Shown: piece after piece, positions 24,641 through 36,840 of the stretch
Layout: every line of letters begins with the position of its first letter
How positions within the stretch are numbered: position 1 is the first letter of the stretch
Source of the DNA: Stictocephala bisonia
Taxonomy: Eukaryota > Arthropoda > Insecta > Hemiptera > Membracidae
DNA: 64,000 bases
Assembly (NCBI GenBank): GCA_035578905.1
Contig: JAQJVL010000536.1
Location: forward strand, 496,001 to 560,000
Direction of reading: 5' to 3'
Position numbers and translations under genes: made by a program
The notes under the pieces: model-generated
What the model was told of the DNA's origin: nothing
The model's input: the letters and a program-made list of their open reading frames with translations, nothing else
Database searches by the model: none

Positions 24641-25668
24641 TTCACCCATTTCACTTTGTGTCTTAGTAATGAACAATAAAGAGTGTTCTAGAGTGAGTGT
24701 AGAGTTAAAGTACAAGACCAACTTGACCTTGATAAAATTTCATTAATTAATTTCCCAGTGACAAATACAGTATACAAAGCTATTTTACGGAAGGAAGAAA
24801 AGTTATTACCTGGATTTTAATTGGCGGATACATTCCTACTCAGCATTTAATGCTTCAAAATACTCAATGTAAAAAAGTTTAAATCGAAAGGTCAGTGATA
24901 ACGTCAAGATAATATTTACCAAAGAGTTCCTGTGACTTTACTTATAATCTTTGCATCTCGCTTTTCCTCAAAGGGTCGCTCTCTTGAGGATCAAAGTTGT
25001 AATTAGCTTTCACTTTTATCTCGATCAGTCTTTTATATATATCCTGTGTTAGGTGGGTTTAAGAGATAATTAACTTAAATAACATTTTGGATGAAATCTT
25101 TTTTATAATTCACCATTTTAAAAATATTTTATTTATATTATTTATTTTGTATAAACCATTTTTCATAGATTTACTTGTATTTTTTATCGATCAAAACATT
25201 TTAATTTAATATTGTTTAGTATGTGATGGTTTTTGAGCACATTGCATAAAATACTTGTGCTTTTGATTTGCGTTTATCATCACATTTTAGATATAGGTTA
25301 GTCCAATTTTGAAAGTATTTTGTTATATAAAAAGTGTCAGTATTTTATATTTTTATTTTATTTATTTTTTTATTGTCAAGTTATAGTAATTAATAATAAA
25401 ACTGGCTATTATATAGTGAAGTAGTATTGTAATTAGGGATTTTTAATAATTTTAAGTGGCAATATAAAATTTCTATTTTTTTAATATTCAATTCTAATTA
25501 TTAAAGCAAACTGGGATCATAACCTCTTACGTGATGTTTGAAAATAGTTTGTTGACATTAGATTGAATTAATAATATTTTTAAATTTGTTGCAGGTTTAA
25601 GAATTTTAGTGTTTTTAAAACTAACACTTCCCATCGTATTCAGGTGCTATTAACTCTAACTCTACTTT
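24641..25668. other. AT-rich DNA, nothing recognisable
   Basis: No gene or repeat signature was seen beyond simple AT composition. Confidence 0.5.
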
Positions 25669-25711
25669 ATATATATATATAAAATATATACTTTAATATA
25701 TATATATATAT
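25669..25711. repeat. TA-rich microsatellite
   Basis: Imperfect (AT)n directly beyond the 3' tail of the adjacent SINE. It may have grown from the SINE tail. Confidence 0.85.
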
Positions 25712-25717
25712 TTCTTA

Positions 25718-25988
25718 TTTATTTATTCATAAGACGCCGATCGTCAAGATATGGGCGAATATGGATTTCGAATGAGTGTGATGAGTGTAGATGAGCGAAT
25801 GTAGTCATTGTTACAAACTAAGGCCGACTATTCCTTAGAAAGTATCAGTGATTAATAACCCAATGACAAATGAACAGCCGGTGGTTATCAGCTGATCCTT
25901 CTCAAAATGTTTTGACTTTGATTGGGATCGAACTGAGAACCTTTAGCACATGAAGCTGGGATTGAACCAACTACGCTACCGACCAATA
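25718..25988 (-). mobile_element. tRNA-derived SINE (family A), best copy
   Basis: Read on the minus strand, the head is GGTCGGTAGCGTAGTTGG (A-box-like) followed by the B-box-like AGTTCGATCCC. The body contains ATCAGCTGATAACCACCGG, ACTAAGGC-type blocks and CTACACTCATCACACTCATT. The 3' end is GGCGTCTTATGAATAAATAA. Copies of the same family lie at 41183-41440 and 53098-53345, all on the minus strand. A tRNA head with an internal pol III promoter, a body and an A-rich tail define a SINE. Confidence 0.8.
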
Positions 25989-26589
25989 TATTCTTTATTT
26001 TCTTAACTAACTTATATGAATTTAGAAAATACTGAATCACTATATCCTTATATACTATGATAAACGTATCATAAAAATCATGTATTTTTACAATAACTGC
26101 TGGTACATACAGTTATAAAAAACATACAATACAAAGAACAAAATAACACGTTTTCAATTAACAATAATCAGAAAAAAAATTCTCCTTATTTAAATATTAA
26201 TTTAACCAACACCATAATTTGCAAACTCCACGAAGTACGGAGGACCTTATTCCATGAAACACTATACTCACAGGCTGAACTTATCAAAAACGTCTATCAC
26301 TAACTATAAGGTAAGGTAGCACCTGAAGACGTTGAGAGTTTTGTACCTGTTAAAACGTTGTTTTGGTTTTAAAACAACCTAAGTGAAGGATATCGTTAAC
26401 AATATTAACAACAATCTCTTACATGACATGGGTAAAAAATTAACATGTTCTTAACTTTGAATATAAATAAATTAGTTAGTATAAATTTATATTTTATATA
26501 AAATATTAAATGGAATATTTTTTTATTTACAGTAATTATTAATGTTTTTTTTTTTATTATTTAAATTGTTAAATTAAATCACATGTACT
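25989..26589. other. AT-rich DNA; one motif at 26320-26375
   Basis: CCTGAAGACGTTGAGAG followed by GTTAAAACGTTGTTTTGG resembles 3' ends of some retroelements but has no partner in the window. Nothing else was seen. Confidence 0.35.
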
Positions 26590-27060
26590 TAATTTTAGCC
26601 TATCGCAGGTAGACATAGTCAGGTGCTATTGGGGGTGTATCACCAGACCTTACTCCCTAGGGGTGGACCAAGAGGTAAGGGTGCCCTGAGGGGGTCACTA
26701 GAGTGATTGCGGGGTCAGTATACTAGGACCAAGCCCGTGAATGAACGATCACTGACGTATTGACGCGTAGTAAGCGTCATTAATGAGGAGTGGGGTTGGC
26801 AGGGTGGCGGGGTGGTGGGGCGCGTGGCCGGGGTCGCCGGGCGGGGGCGGTGCAGTGGCTCAGTGCAGTGACGCCGCCCGCGAGTGCCGTGCCGCGCCGC
26901 CTCCAAGTCGTCTTCCCGCAGTGCCGGCTCCCTACCCCGTGCTGCTACAACCGAGGTTTCCTACCGAGGCCGAAGGAACTATACGTTCTTTGAGGCCACA
27001 GTTTCACTCCCAATCCACTGTCCTGACTGCAGTTAAGTAGATAATCAGCAACGGTTATAT
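26590..27060 (+). promoter_or_regulatory. GC/CpG-rich island, possible promoter or first exon
   Basis: Within strongly AT-rich surroundings, about 470 bp are GC-rich and dense in CpG, especially 26760-26960 (GGCGCGTGGCCGG-type sequence). It contains TGACGTATTGACGCG, which includes a CRE-like TGACGTA, and a TGACGC...GCGTCA inverted repeat. Overlapping ORFs occur on both strands, which is what high GC content alone produces, so I do not call a protein. Plausible roles are the promoter and 5' UTR of an unseen gene, or a GC-rich repeat. The strand is uncertain. Confidence 0.35.
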
Positions 27061-30000
27061 GCACGCAGTAGTCTGGGCTCAACCCTACACCGTATAGCTG
27101 GCCGACACAATAACTTGTTAAATAAAAAATGCCTTCAAAAATATATATTATCAAATGCCAAGTGATTTGTATTTATATCTGAAAAGCTCTATTTACTAAA
27201 TTTTTTGTATACTGACCATAGAATAACATCTTTTCATTCAGTATATATTTGAAGTGGTTTAAAGTTATTTTTTGAACATATATTAACGTTTATAATATAA
27301 ACCCGTTTTTGATTAAAACATAACACAAGAACCAGCAAATACTAAACCAAATAGTCTAAAACTCTTAGTTTTACTAATCATAAGTCTTGAAGCTATATTA
27401 TGTTTCTGATTATACAACTAACCCTTAAGCTGACTTTCATTAAAGTAGATTTCGTTTAATATAAGACATCTTATACAATTAATTTTTAAGACTATACATT
27501 ACCTAATTTAGTGAAATATTATATTAAGAAATAATAATAGTTTATGTTTTTGATTTTAGTTAAAAGCAAAATTATTTTCTTTAACATTTCAATGAAATAG
27601 ACCCAATTAATATTAAAGAAAACTTTTAACAGTTTTAAATATTTGACCAAGATGAACTTCAGATACTCAATATTACATGTTATGGATGTTTATAGACTAT
27701 TCTAACTGATGCACGACCAGTCCACCTAGAGTAATAAATATGTAGTTTTCATAAAAAAAATATGAACTAGTTAAAAATTGAGTGTTGCAAAATATTGTAT
27801 TTTTCTGCTGCACGGAAGAATTAAAATTACAATACTTATAAGATCAGGAGTTTAATATTTATGGTAAAGACAATTTGTTACATTTGTGGTAAAAGTAATA
27901 TATACTGAAAAAATTATCCACACAGTTAAATATAATATTATTAATTGTATGAGTTGTACACAAGCTGCTTTACAAATGATTTTGGAAATTTCAAATGAAC
28001 ATTAGGTATGATAACAAAACATCTGATGGACTCTGTAAAATTCATAATCGATTACAAGAAAGAAATACTATGATTTCTTCTAAATAAGGCCATACAATAT
28101 TGTACTTCTTAAATTAGTGTTAAGGAATGTTCATTAATTGTAATGATCAGCTTGCAATCAATACCTTGTCTGTAAGTATATCGCGTGGTAATTTCCCTGG
28201 GCATGATTGGTTCCAAGACAATTTCCTTCAACAGCAATCTAAAGTCATTATTTGACTTTAATACTCTCTTTCATTCGTTACCTCTTTTATAACTTTTCAT
28301 TTAATTTAAGTGATCTTTTTTTATATAACACATTTTAAAATATTATATTAAAATTATTCTAAAAACTTTTTCAATATACAATAAATTATAACTACATTAA
28401 TTTTAATGCTGTTTCAAATTAAAACCTAATTTGATCACGGACTTAAAATATTTAATGTATTCATGCACTATAATATGGATATAGTAAATTAATTTAAACA
28501 TTGTACATATTTATGGTTCCGCGAAGTAAAAGATTACTGGTCAACGAGGTCTAATTTTAAATAAAATCTGAAGATCTTTTTGGCAATGAAATAACCTGGA
28601 TAGATTTCTTACATAAAGTATATCAATTATGTAAAAGTACATAATGTTGGAACGTAAATTGATACATTTCAACATCATACAAATATTAATTGTTTTTGTT
28701 TTTATTTAATTTTAATATTGTGGTAAGGTGGAAGGGATTTTCAAAAAAAGAAGAAAAAAACAAATAAACTAGTGGCCAAGTGGGACGGTGAGAATAAATG
28801 ATTTTCAAGCATGATATGTTATAACAAATATGTTATATATTCATAAGGCCCAATTTCATACTTTAGTATGTCTCTAAGGGGCCTACAATCCTGGGGGGGG
28901 GGGGGCTGTTTTGGTTCTAATGTAGCTTTCATCTTGATCTTTGATCTGCATCTCAAATTAATAGTTTGAGAATAATTTACCAAAAAAATTAATACCGTGA
29001 GCACGAAATATTATTTTGCAAGAAAATAAATATCTTTGCTCATTTGAAAACGTTTATTATGCTTACAAGTAAGGATTAAAAAGGGTTAACAATTATAAAA
29101 TACATATATTTATCGCAGCAAAATATTAATAATTAGCAAAACGAAAATTCCTTAGAAATATACAGCACTTTTAGAAATATACTCTAAATAAGTTAGGTAA
29201 GTTTTCTATTTTCAGTAATATCATGAGTTCATGAATACAATCAAGACATTTAGTGTCAATAAATTCATAATTTATCTTTTTAAATCAATAAATATAGCTA
29301 AATATGTTTTATAACGGTAAACAAAAAGAATATGTTACAATCAATAATGCATCAATTTTCAGTAAAAAAATCTTACTATTAATAAAAATAACTCAGAAAT
29401 GACGTATACATAAAACCTAATCACTATGTTAAAGGGTGTAGCACTGGTTAAATTTAAGGTTTCAATAAATTTAAATGGGATGTATTTTTTCCTCAAAAAT
29501 AATCTATCGTTTTTTTATAATATTCAGCTACATGACTGATTCAAATATGTTAATTTTGTGAGTTATAAGACATCACTAAACATCGCAAAAGGTTTGACCA
29601 ATATTGAGGTTGGTGTTTTTTAAATACAAAAACTGGTTGGGTTTATGTGGGTTGCGTATCATTATTAAATAACTCTTTTCTGAAGACACCAACAATCCTA
29701 ATTTGAGTTACGATGTAATTTACGCAAATAGTTATACTCAAAGTGTTTCATGATTAAGACTTAGTAAAGTGAAAAGACTTAATATTGGAGTTTAATAATG
29801 ACCTAAAAGTGGTAATACTCAAGCCTCATTAATATGGAATTACATTTATACAAATAATAAAATAAGGTTGGCTATAATGAACCACTGTTTGCATTCAGAA
29901 CAATAATAAATATTACATCCGGAAAGTTTTTTTAAAGAATATGTAAGTTTTAAATTTCATATTTAAAAAAAATAATGTGCCTATTTATAAAAAACCTCAC

Positions 30001-33000
30001 AAAAGATTCTTTTTTTAAATGTATGTGATATTTTATTTCATGATAAATTTGTAAAATTATTTATATATAATATTTTTTTTATTTTACCCTAAAAATATAT
30101 CACATGCTTACTGTTTGAAAAAATACAACCTAATCACCTTACTAGCTTACATACGAGTGTATTTATGGTAACAGATAAATACTTTTTGCAGGGAAAAATA
30201 ACTGAATCAAGAAAATTACTACAACTGCATCTCTGAATAAATTCAGGAGTTCTCCCTGTCATAAAACAAAGAATGGCTTGAGAATATAAAACAGATTAAA
30301 TTATAAGAAAAAAACATAAAATACCAATTATATAGTACAGGGTTAGCCTATCCAAAAGAAATTGCATCATAACCAAAATTGACCAACATAGTATTAATCA
30401 TAAGAATAAAAAATACAATACATTTATAAAAAATACATCAGGGCGTACTTTTATAGATTAGTAATAATGAACAATCTTAGATCGTGAAGGAAAAAAAAAT
30501 AAAATACATAATTTTTTCTTTTATAGAATTAGCTTTACTCTTAATGCTATATAGAGTGTAAATGGATCTTCAACCCTCGTAGAAATGATCATAACTGACT
30601 AATCTCTGGCTGTGAATGAAATTAATGGGACGTAGTTGTGGAAATCCCCGGGAGTACTTGGCCAACTTGCAATCCCAGTTTGAAGTGGGGGAGAGGGATG
30701 TGATTCAGCCAGAACTCAGTAGTTTAACCTCAGTTAATTGCTACCCTAGACAAGGCGGGGTCTTGAATAATGCAAACCAAAGATTGCGTTGCAATTAATG
30801 TGATGGCTGCACGAAACTTCCCTCGTCATAACCTCCCCCACCCACCCCCGACCACTTCTCAACAACTGATAATACTGTTGACGACAGTATTTCCTTCAGA
30901 CATTTCCTAATATTGTTGGCAGTTTTTGTAATATTTTTAATATTTTGGAACTATTTAATGTGATTATATGAAAACAAAAAGTATATAAAAATTTCAATAC
31001 TTCTAAAAATATGAAAATGTATAATATATTGAAAAAGATACGTTAAAAAATTAGTTGTACTTATATTCTATAGTATATTACATTGAACAGTATTATTTTA
31101 TATCTCATTTAAGTACTAGTGACGATAAAAACATTATTTTTCTTATGTCGTTTTATACTATATTTCCAATGCCATACATGATGTAAATTTTTTACAAATT
31201 TTATACTGAAGATTGTTTTCATGATTAAAAGTGTTCCTAAAAATACCAGTGACTGAATATAGCTAAATTTTAATTTTTACTAAATTTCATATACAAAGCA
31301 ACAACATTAAGAGAGAAGAAAGAAACAGAGGTCGCACCCAATACTCGCGCTAACTGGGCGTGGAGTTATTAATTTCCTTCAGTTTCTATGTGGTTGACAG
31401 TGCCAACACCTTGTCAGTCCCTCCCTTTACTAACGTAGTAATTATTATTACAGATTTATACAAATGTACTTTGATTGAAATCTATTTATAGGTTCCACTC
31501 AGGCATTTTTTGTGGCTATAAGCAAGTGACCCGTGTTTCATTCTCCTCTGTGCCTCCCACGGTATAAATGTTTTGATTATCTGTACTTAATATGCAAATA
31601 GGAATATTTTAAAATAATTTTGGCTGATATTCTGTTGGATATCTGTAAAGGTGCAGTATGAATAATTTAATATTTTAAAGAACATATTGTGGTGGTGGGT
31701 AAAGTTGTTGCACTAAATTATTTATTTTACCATCAAAAGCAATTTTACAAAACAATTATCTTTTGATTAGAAGGTAGGTTTTTTAGCGGTGTTAGATTGG
31801 AGTCAGGTTCGGTTTTTAGACCACCAATATTCAGCTAGTACAGTATGTAATTTGTACTGACGAGAGGGCTCATCTGATTTTGTAATCGACTGAGGTAGGA
31901 GTTAGGACTATTATGACCCTAAGAAAGTAAAGAGAGTGATCTCATATATAAGACCTATTCCTGTAGGAGCCTTAAGGGTATTCTATCACATTAATTTTTA
32001 AAATTTTGTTAAATAAAATTGCTATTCTTCTTATAAGTAATAAATTTGTTTACCGGGAAAACTAAAAACAAAAATATTTATGGAGATTCGGCTACCTGAT
32101 GTGATTAATATGACCTTCCAAGGTACTTCATTCATTGAAAAACGTAAACTATATTTTATTGAAATTTCGAGATTATAGCGAAAAACAGGGAATAGCAAAG
32201 AAACCTATACGAAATATAACTAATTCGTTTATCTTTGTAACCATTGTCTATAAATGACATGCGTAAAAATTGTCATTTGGTGTCTGTACAATTATCTTGG
32301 CTGAATGAATAGATAAATAATATATAAAAATTATATTGCCACATTTACTATTAATTAGGGATCAATGCAGTTTTATAACAATTGTAGGGTGGGGAAGGTG
32401 CAGACAGTGAGAGAAAGAGAGGAGAGAAACCCCCGTTGAGTTTGTGTTAGTGGGAAGGTCTTTGCTACTCCTAGTGACAATTGCGTGAAAACTAGAACTA
32501 AATACTTGGAGTGCTCAACTGGGTGTCTGGATACATACCATTAAAGGGCTATGCATGTACAATAAAAAACCCATAGATGACATTTATGAGTGTAAAGGGG
32601 GTAATTTTTTTAATTCCTAGATTAAAAAGTTCAGGACATTTTGTTTTTAATTGGCTCAGTTTAAATGTTAACTCTAAATACAAATAAGATAAGGGTCTTG
32701 AATTAAGGATTTAAAATAATTTTTATTTTTAACTCAGAGAAAAGCTACAACACCCATTAATAAAAAAAATCTCCTCTTTGTGTCTTGTATTTTATGAAAA
32801 ATGAATTTGTGAAATTTAAATATTAAGTTTTTATTGAAAATAAGATTATCCTTAGTAACTAACATTTATTTATTAAGCTTAGAAAACTTGATATTGGACA
32901 GTCCTTAACACGGATAAATCTTAAGTGAAAAATGTAAACAACGTAATGTTTTAGTCTGTTGAAAGGCTTGGCCTAAGCTCAACGATGCCTAAGCTACTCA

Positions 33001-34059
33001 GCATTCTATGTTATTTTGCTCATGTCAGATACAGCCTTATTCTAACTCTCATTCAAGTTTTTTGTGAAACTTGGTTATCTTAAATGATAAATTCATGCGA
33101 CGTTTAAACGTAGTGAAATAAATAACAAAAGAATTATGGTAAGTATGCTTTTTCTAGACGCTATGCGAAGATGATTTGAAGTTAAAAAAGAGTTAACAGT
33201 TTTAGGGGATGCTGTTTTTACTCGTTTTGAAATATTTATTAAGTCAAAAAAAACGTAAAACTGGTTTTTAAATATAAGACTTTTAACCCCGAACATGTTT
33301 TTACTTACTATATAAAACCAATCTAATACATATATTTAACTTGCGTTAAAATCTGTAGCCTTGCTTCCGGAATGGTACATTCGAATCTGTTTGGTTATTA
33401 CTTTTATTACTTTAATTATTTTCGTTATAAATCAAACCACTATTTATGATTCATAACGAAAATAGATTTTCCTTGATACGTCAGTAAATAACTTTTGTAG
33501 GAAAAATAATTTGTAATTTTCCTTGGGAAAACACTTACGTGATTCTGCTTACTGGTGATAACAATTTGAACACTATTGAAGTCAGAGCATAACAAACAAA
33601 ATCATTTTTGAATTGAGTTAAGTAACTCGTTTACGAAATAAAACATAGATTTTAAAACATTACGTTTCTTACTCATCAATAGAATGCTATTTTCACCAGT
33701 ACAATAATACCTTAAATAGTATATTTTTACTAAATCTACTTTCATAACATGAATTGATTCTAGCCCAAAAATTTCTTTACTTTCTTACTTTATTAGACAA
33801 AGATGTGAGTCGATGGCAGCCCTTCCCTAACCATTATCAGGGAAGGAGGGATTCAAAAGCTCCCCCACCCTCCACTGCTATTGACACCAGCATTGTGTAC
33901 GTTACTGACCCAATGACAAAGCATACATGAATATCAACCCCATTAGTGATATGTCCACTTACAACAATACAATAGAGTTTTATTAACGTAATGAATCGAT
34001 ATATCAATCGAACGAGATCATTTTAATGGTGATTTTTAATAAGGAAGTGTATTCATTAA
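27061..34059. other. Long AT-rich stretch without recognised genes
   Basis: No convincing exon, RNA or mobile element was found. Minor items are a 13-base poly-G at 28893-28905, moderately GC-rich unique segments at 30610-30870, 31320-31430 and 32380-32480, and a segment at 33815-33960 containing CCCTTCCCTAACC. These could be conserved noncoding or repeat fragments. Nothing in the sequence decides. Confidence 0.45.
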
Positions 34060-34262
34060 TTATTAATTCATTATTCATCTCTAAGACACAAATCGTAGAG
34101 ATATGGGTGAGTATGAGGCGTGAATGAGTGTGATGAGTGTAGATGAACGAGTGTAGTCATTGTTACTATCTGAGTTTGACTTAGCTCAGAAAGGACTATT
34201 TATTAATAGCCCAATAGCCAGAGTAACTATGGGACCTATAGATTTACGTGGAATCCGAACCA
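34060..34262 (-). mobile_element. tRNA-derived SINE (family B), 5'-truncated
   Basis: On the minus strand, CACGTAAATCTATAGGTCCC, a stretch with GGCTATTGGG, and the shared 3' region CTACACTCGTTCATCTACAC...CATATCTCTACGA match the 3' half of the family B copies at 44.8 and 52.4 kb. The tRNA-like head is missing, as in a 5'-truncated retrocopy. The TA repeat at about 34265 lies on its truncated 5' side. Confidence 0.65.
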
Positions 34263-35394
34263 TGTAGTGTTGTGTATATATATATATTTATTTATTTATC
34301 TCATAAATAATATAAAATATCTGTACATTAATTATATTGTTTTAACTAAACATTTTTAGTAATATGAACTATTAATATAACATATATTAAACGTTTATGT
34401 TTTATGTTTTCAGTAAACACAGTAGAATTGCATAATATTTGTAACTTTTGTAGGCTTGACATAAAAATAAATTTGGTAATTTTAGACTCAAATTACTGCC
34501 TCGATCCACTGTCCAAATTCTGAATTTACGTAAAGATATGTTCTATTTAAATGCCACTTAATAGATAAATGGCTAAGTTGTTATTTATGACATAGAATCA
34601 GAGAAAAATTAGGACATTTTGATGTATATTGTTTTGAAAATAGGAAAGGTAGAACAGGATATGAAATAAATAAAATTGTCATATTTTAAAATGCCATATT
34701 ATTTATCATTAGTGTTATTATTATTAGATTAAGTTTCAAGTCCCACCATGCAAAGTATACTCAACATTATAGTGACAAGTTTTTGATGAATTAAGTTTTC
34801 TTTTTGCCCTTCCCTTTCCCTCATTCTCTATTCTGATTCTCTATTTCCTGCCCCTCTGTGAATAAATCTGAACATCAATTTTATCTTTTTGACATGTTAG
34901 GTTGTGTTGAACACCATTCTTTTAAGTATTTTAATAAATATTTACTATATTGAATAATTTGATTTAATAAATCTATCAGTTATAAGCATGATTTAAATAC
35001 GGGAACATTTTGTATCTTGAACTTGCGTTTTTCTGTCTCATGATTCGTCAATGCAGTTTATGTAGTGCTTGTCTCGTATAGTATTGTATATCAGTAATTT
35101 TTCTCTTGCATTATTACTTCTAAGTCTATAAATTATAAAATAGTGTATTATAAATAAATGGTACTTAACTAAACCAATATTGTCTTGTATTTCTTTACCA
35201 AATTAGTTCGATGTGAACATTTAGCTCCTAGGCTAAAGTCCTAATAATAAAAAAGATTCATTAAGACCCAGCAGTTTGGTTCAAGTTTCAATATGCTATT
35301 CCTTTTTTTAGTCGATTTTTCTTGAATTGCAAAAGAGCAAAGCAGTAAAGTAAATATTTTTCATCACACCCAATAACTATCATTTGAAGAATGA

Positions 35395-35645
35395 AACTTC
35401 CTCATAAGCAATTAACTATGTTCAGTAGTTTTCGCAAAAACTGAAAATATAAGTGGGGAACAGCATATGATCAGTCATGTGATTGTGGAGTCGAAAGTCA
35501 AACTACTGATCACATAGTTAATGATTGCCCGTTGCGATAAGTAAGGGGTAGGGAGGGAGGTTCGCTGGTCTTAATTCAATCGGTGAAGCAAGTGTTGAAT
35601 GGTTACGAAGCCTGCATATAGCTCTGTGACTGGGAATCAATATTT
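35395..35645 (+). pseudogene. Non-LTR retrotransposon ORF2 C-terminal relic
   Basis: The plus strand reads KWGTAYDQSCDCGVESQTTD, then HIVNDCPLR, then a stop at about 35540. After frameshifts it reads GGSL and then VEWLRSLHIAL. A CDCG...QT..HI...CP block followed by a WL..L.I terminus is the zinc-knuckle-like C-terminus common to several non-LTR LINE ORF2 proteins. No RT domain is attached, so only the tail of a 5'-truncated copy survives. At least one stop and one frameshift are present. Confidence 0.6.
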
Positions 35646-35861
35646 TAAACACCAAGATACAACTACTTCGTACTGTAGATGTTATTTTGATACATTGTGT
35701 TCGTCTATTTTAAAATTTTTTATTACTCCTCCTCTAAGTTTGGTGGCTGGCTTTGAAAATCTTATAATGTATAAATAAAATATCTAAATTTTAAAAAGTA
35801 TCATATCTTAGCAATGTCAGTAATATTACATTATATTTATTCAATAATTGAATACTGACTG
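35646..35861. other. AT-rich DNA, nothing recognisable
   Basis: This may include the 3' UTR of the preceding LINE relic, but no tail could be identified. Confidence 0.4.
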
Positions 35862-35936
35862 TTATCTCAGTTGGGGATTCGAACTTTGGAATTGCATTCC
35901 GCAGTCTAATTCCTTCGACAATAAGCCACTAATTAG
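35862..35936 (-). repeat. tRNA-like head (SINE or tRNA pseudogene)
   Basis: On the minus strand, TTAGTGGCTTATTGTCGAAGG is A-box-like, and AGTTCGAATCCCC about 40 bases downstream is a good B box, at tRNA spacing. I could not form a complete cloverleaf, so this is a tRNA-derived fragment and not a functional tRNA gene. Confidence 0.45.
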
Positions 35937-36179
35937 GAGTTTACAGTTTTTATGGTAACATATTGATTATACATTTATTTACAGTCTACAACCTATTCCA
36001 TTCTTAAACAAAGCAGTGCGCCAAGGTTATATTGGTTTAAAACTTAAATAAAATTTTTAAGCATAATAATATTAAAATAAGTCATACAAATTATATGCCA
36101 AAAGTCAATTTTTTTAAATAAAGTTTTTTAAAGTTACTTAAGTTTTTTTAAATATTTTCCTTGAAGTTAAAAGAAGTTG

Positions 36180-36425
36180 CCGATGACATTCTTGGTCAAC
36201 TGATATGACTGATAACACTGACTGCCCTTTCCATACCTCCCGTGTATACACAGCTGTTCCGCGAAGGCAAACAACCTCACTACAAACACTGACATGGTAT
36301 TGAGCATTTCTGACACGCGAGGCCTACACCGCCTTTCCCCTCCTTCTCAAACAGACCTGCCAGCAAAGGCTCACACTGAAACACTCAACACTATCAGCTT
36401 TACGAAGGAACATGACTATACGCTT
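36180..36425. other. Moderately GC-rich unique segment
   Basis: The segment stands out from the AT background and has few stops, but no frame gives a recognisable protein. On the minus strand a CAG|GTCTGT junction (about 36347-36355) could be a splice donor. An untranslated exon is possible but unsupported. Confidence 0.2.
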
Positions 36426-36645
36426 TAAGAATACTGAAATAAAATATCTGATCAAGAAACATGGAACTTTTTATTTATTTATTTTTATTATTATTATTAA
36501 AATGTATCACATCCAACTTAATATACATTTAGTTATTATGTTGAATAAGATACATATATACGTTTGAAGTCGTTATATACTAAAATCTAAAAATTGTGTA
36601 TTCTGATTGTTTAAAGTCCATGTTGTTATCTTCTGGTATCTTATA

Positions 36646-36840
36646 TCATGCATCATACTCAATTACTTCCTTTAACACAATTATCCCTGAGTTTTCTTTG
36701 TCTTGGGACGTCTTCTTTGTGACATAACCTCCCCCATTTTTTATTCTATTGAATAACTGATATATTCTTCCCCTTATTGTTTTTAGACATATAGTTTTCT
36801 CAATTGCCCCTCTCAACAAATAGTCCCTCATCAACACCAA
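36646..36840 (-). pseudogene. Possible LINE C-terminal relic
   Basis: The minus-strand frame contains LLRGAIEKTICLKTIRGR and then GGGYVTKKTSQDKEN. The pattern of a basic (R/K)GR block followed about 15 residues later by YV..K...QD..(E) resembles the C-terminus of several LINE ORF2 families. Evidence is weak and from pattern memory only. Confidence 0.25.

Noticed and set aside
26320..26375. Hammerhead-like motif CTGAAGACGTT...AAAACGTT
   Set aside because: It lacks the GAAA segment and a stem directly before it, and has no homologue in the window.
26715..27154. Overlapping 63-85 codon ORFs on both strands in the GC-rich island
   Set aside because: High GC content removes stop codons by itself. 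The frames overlap on both strands and give low-complexity A/G/P/R-rich peptides without domains.
35862..35936. Functional tRNA gene
   Set aside because: A and B boxes are present, but a complete cloverleaf with acceptor pairing could not be formed.
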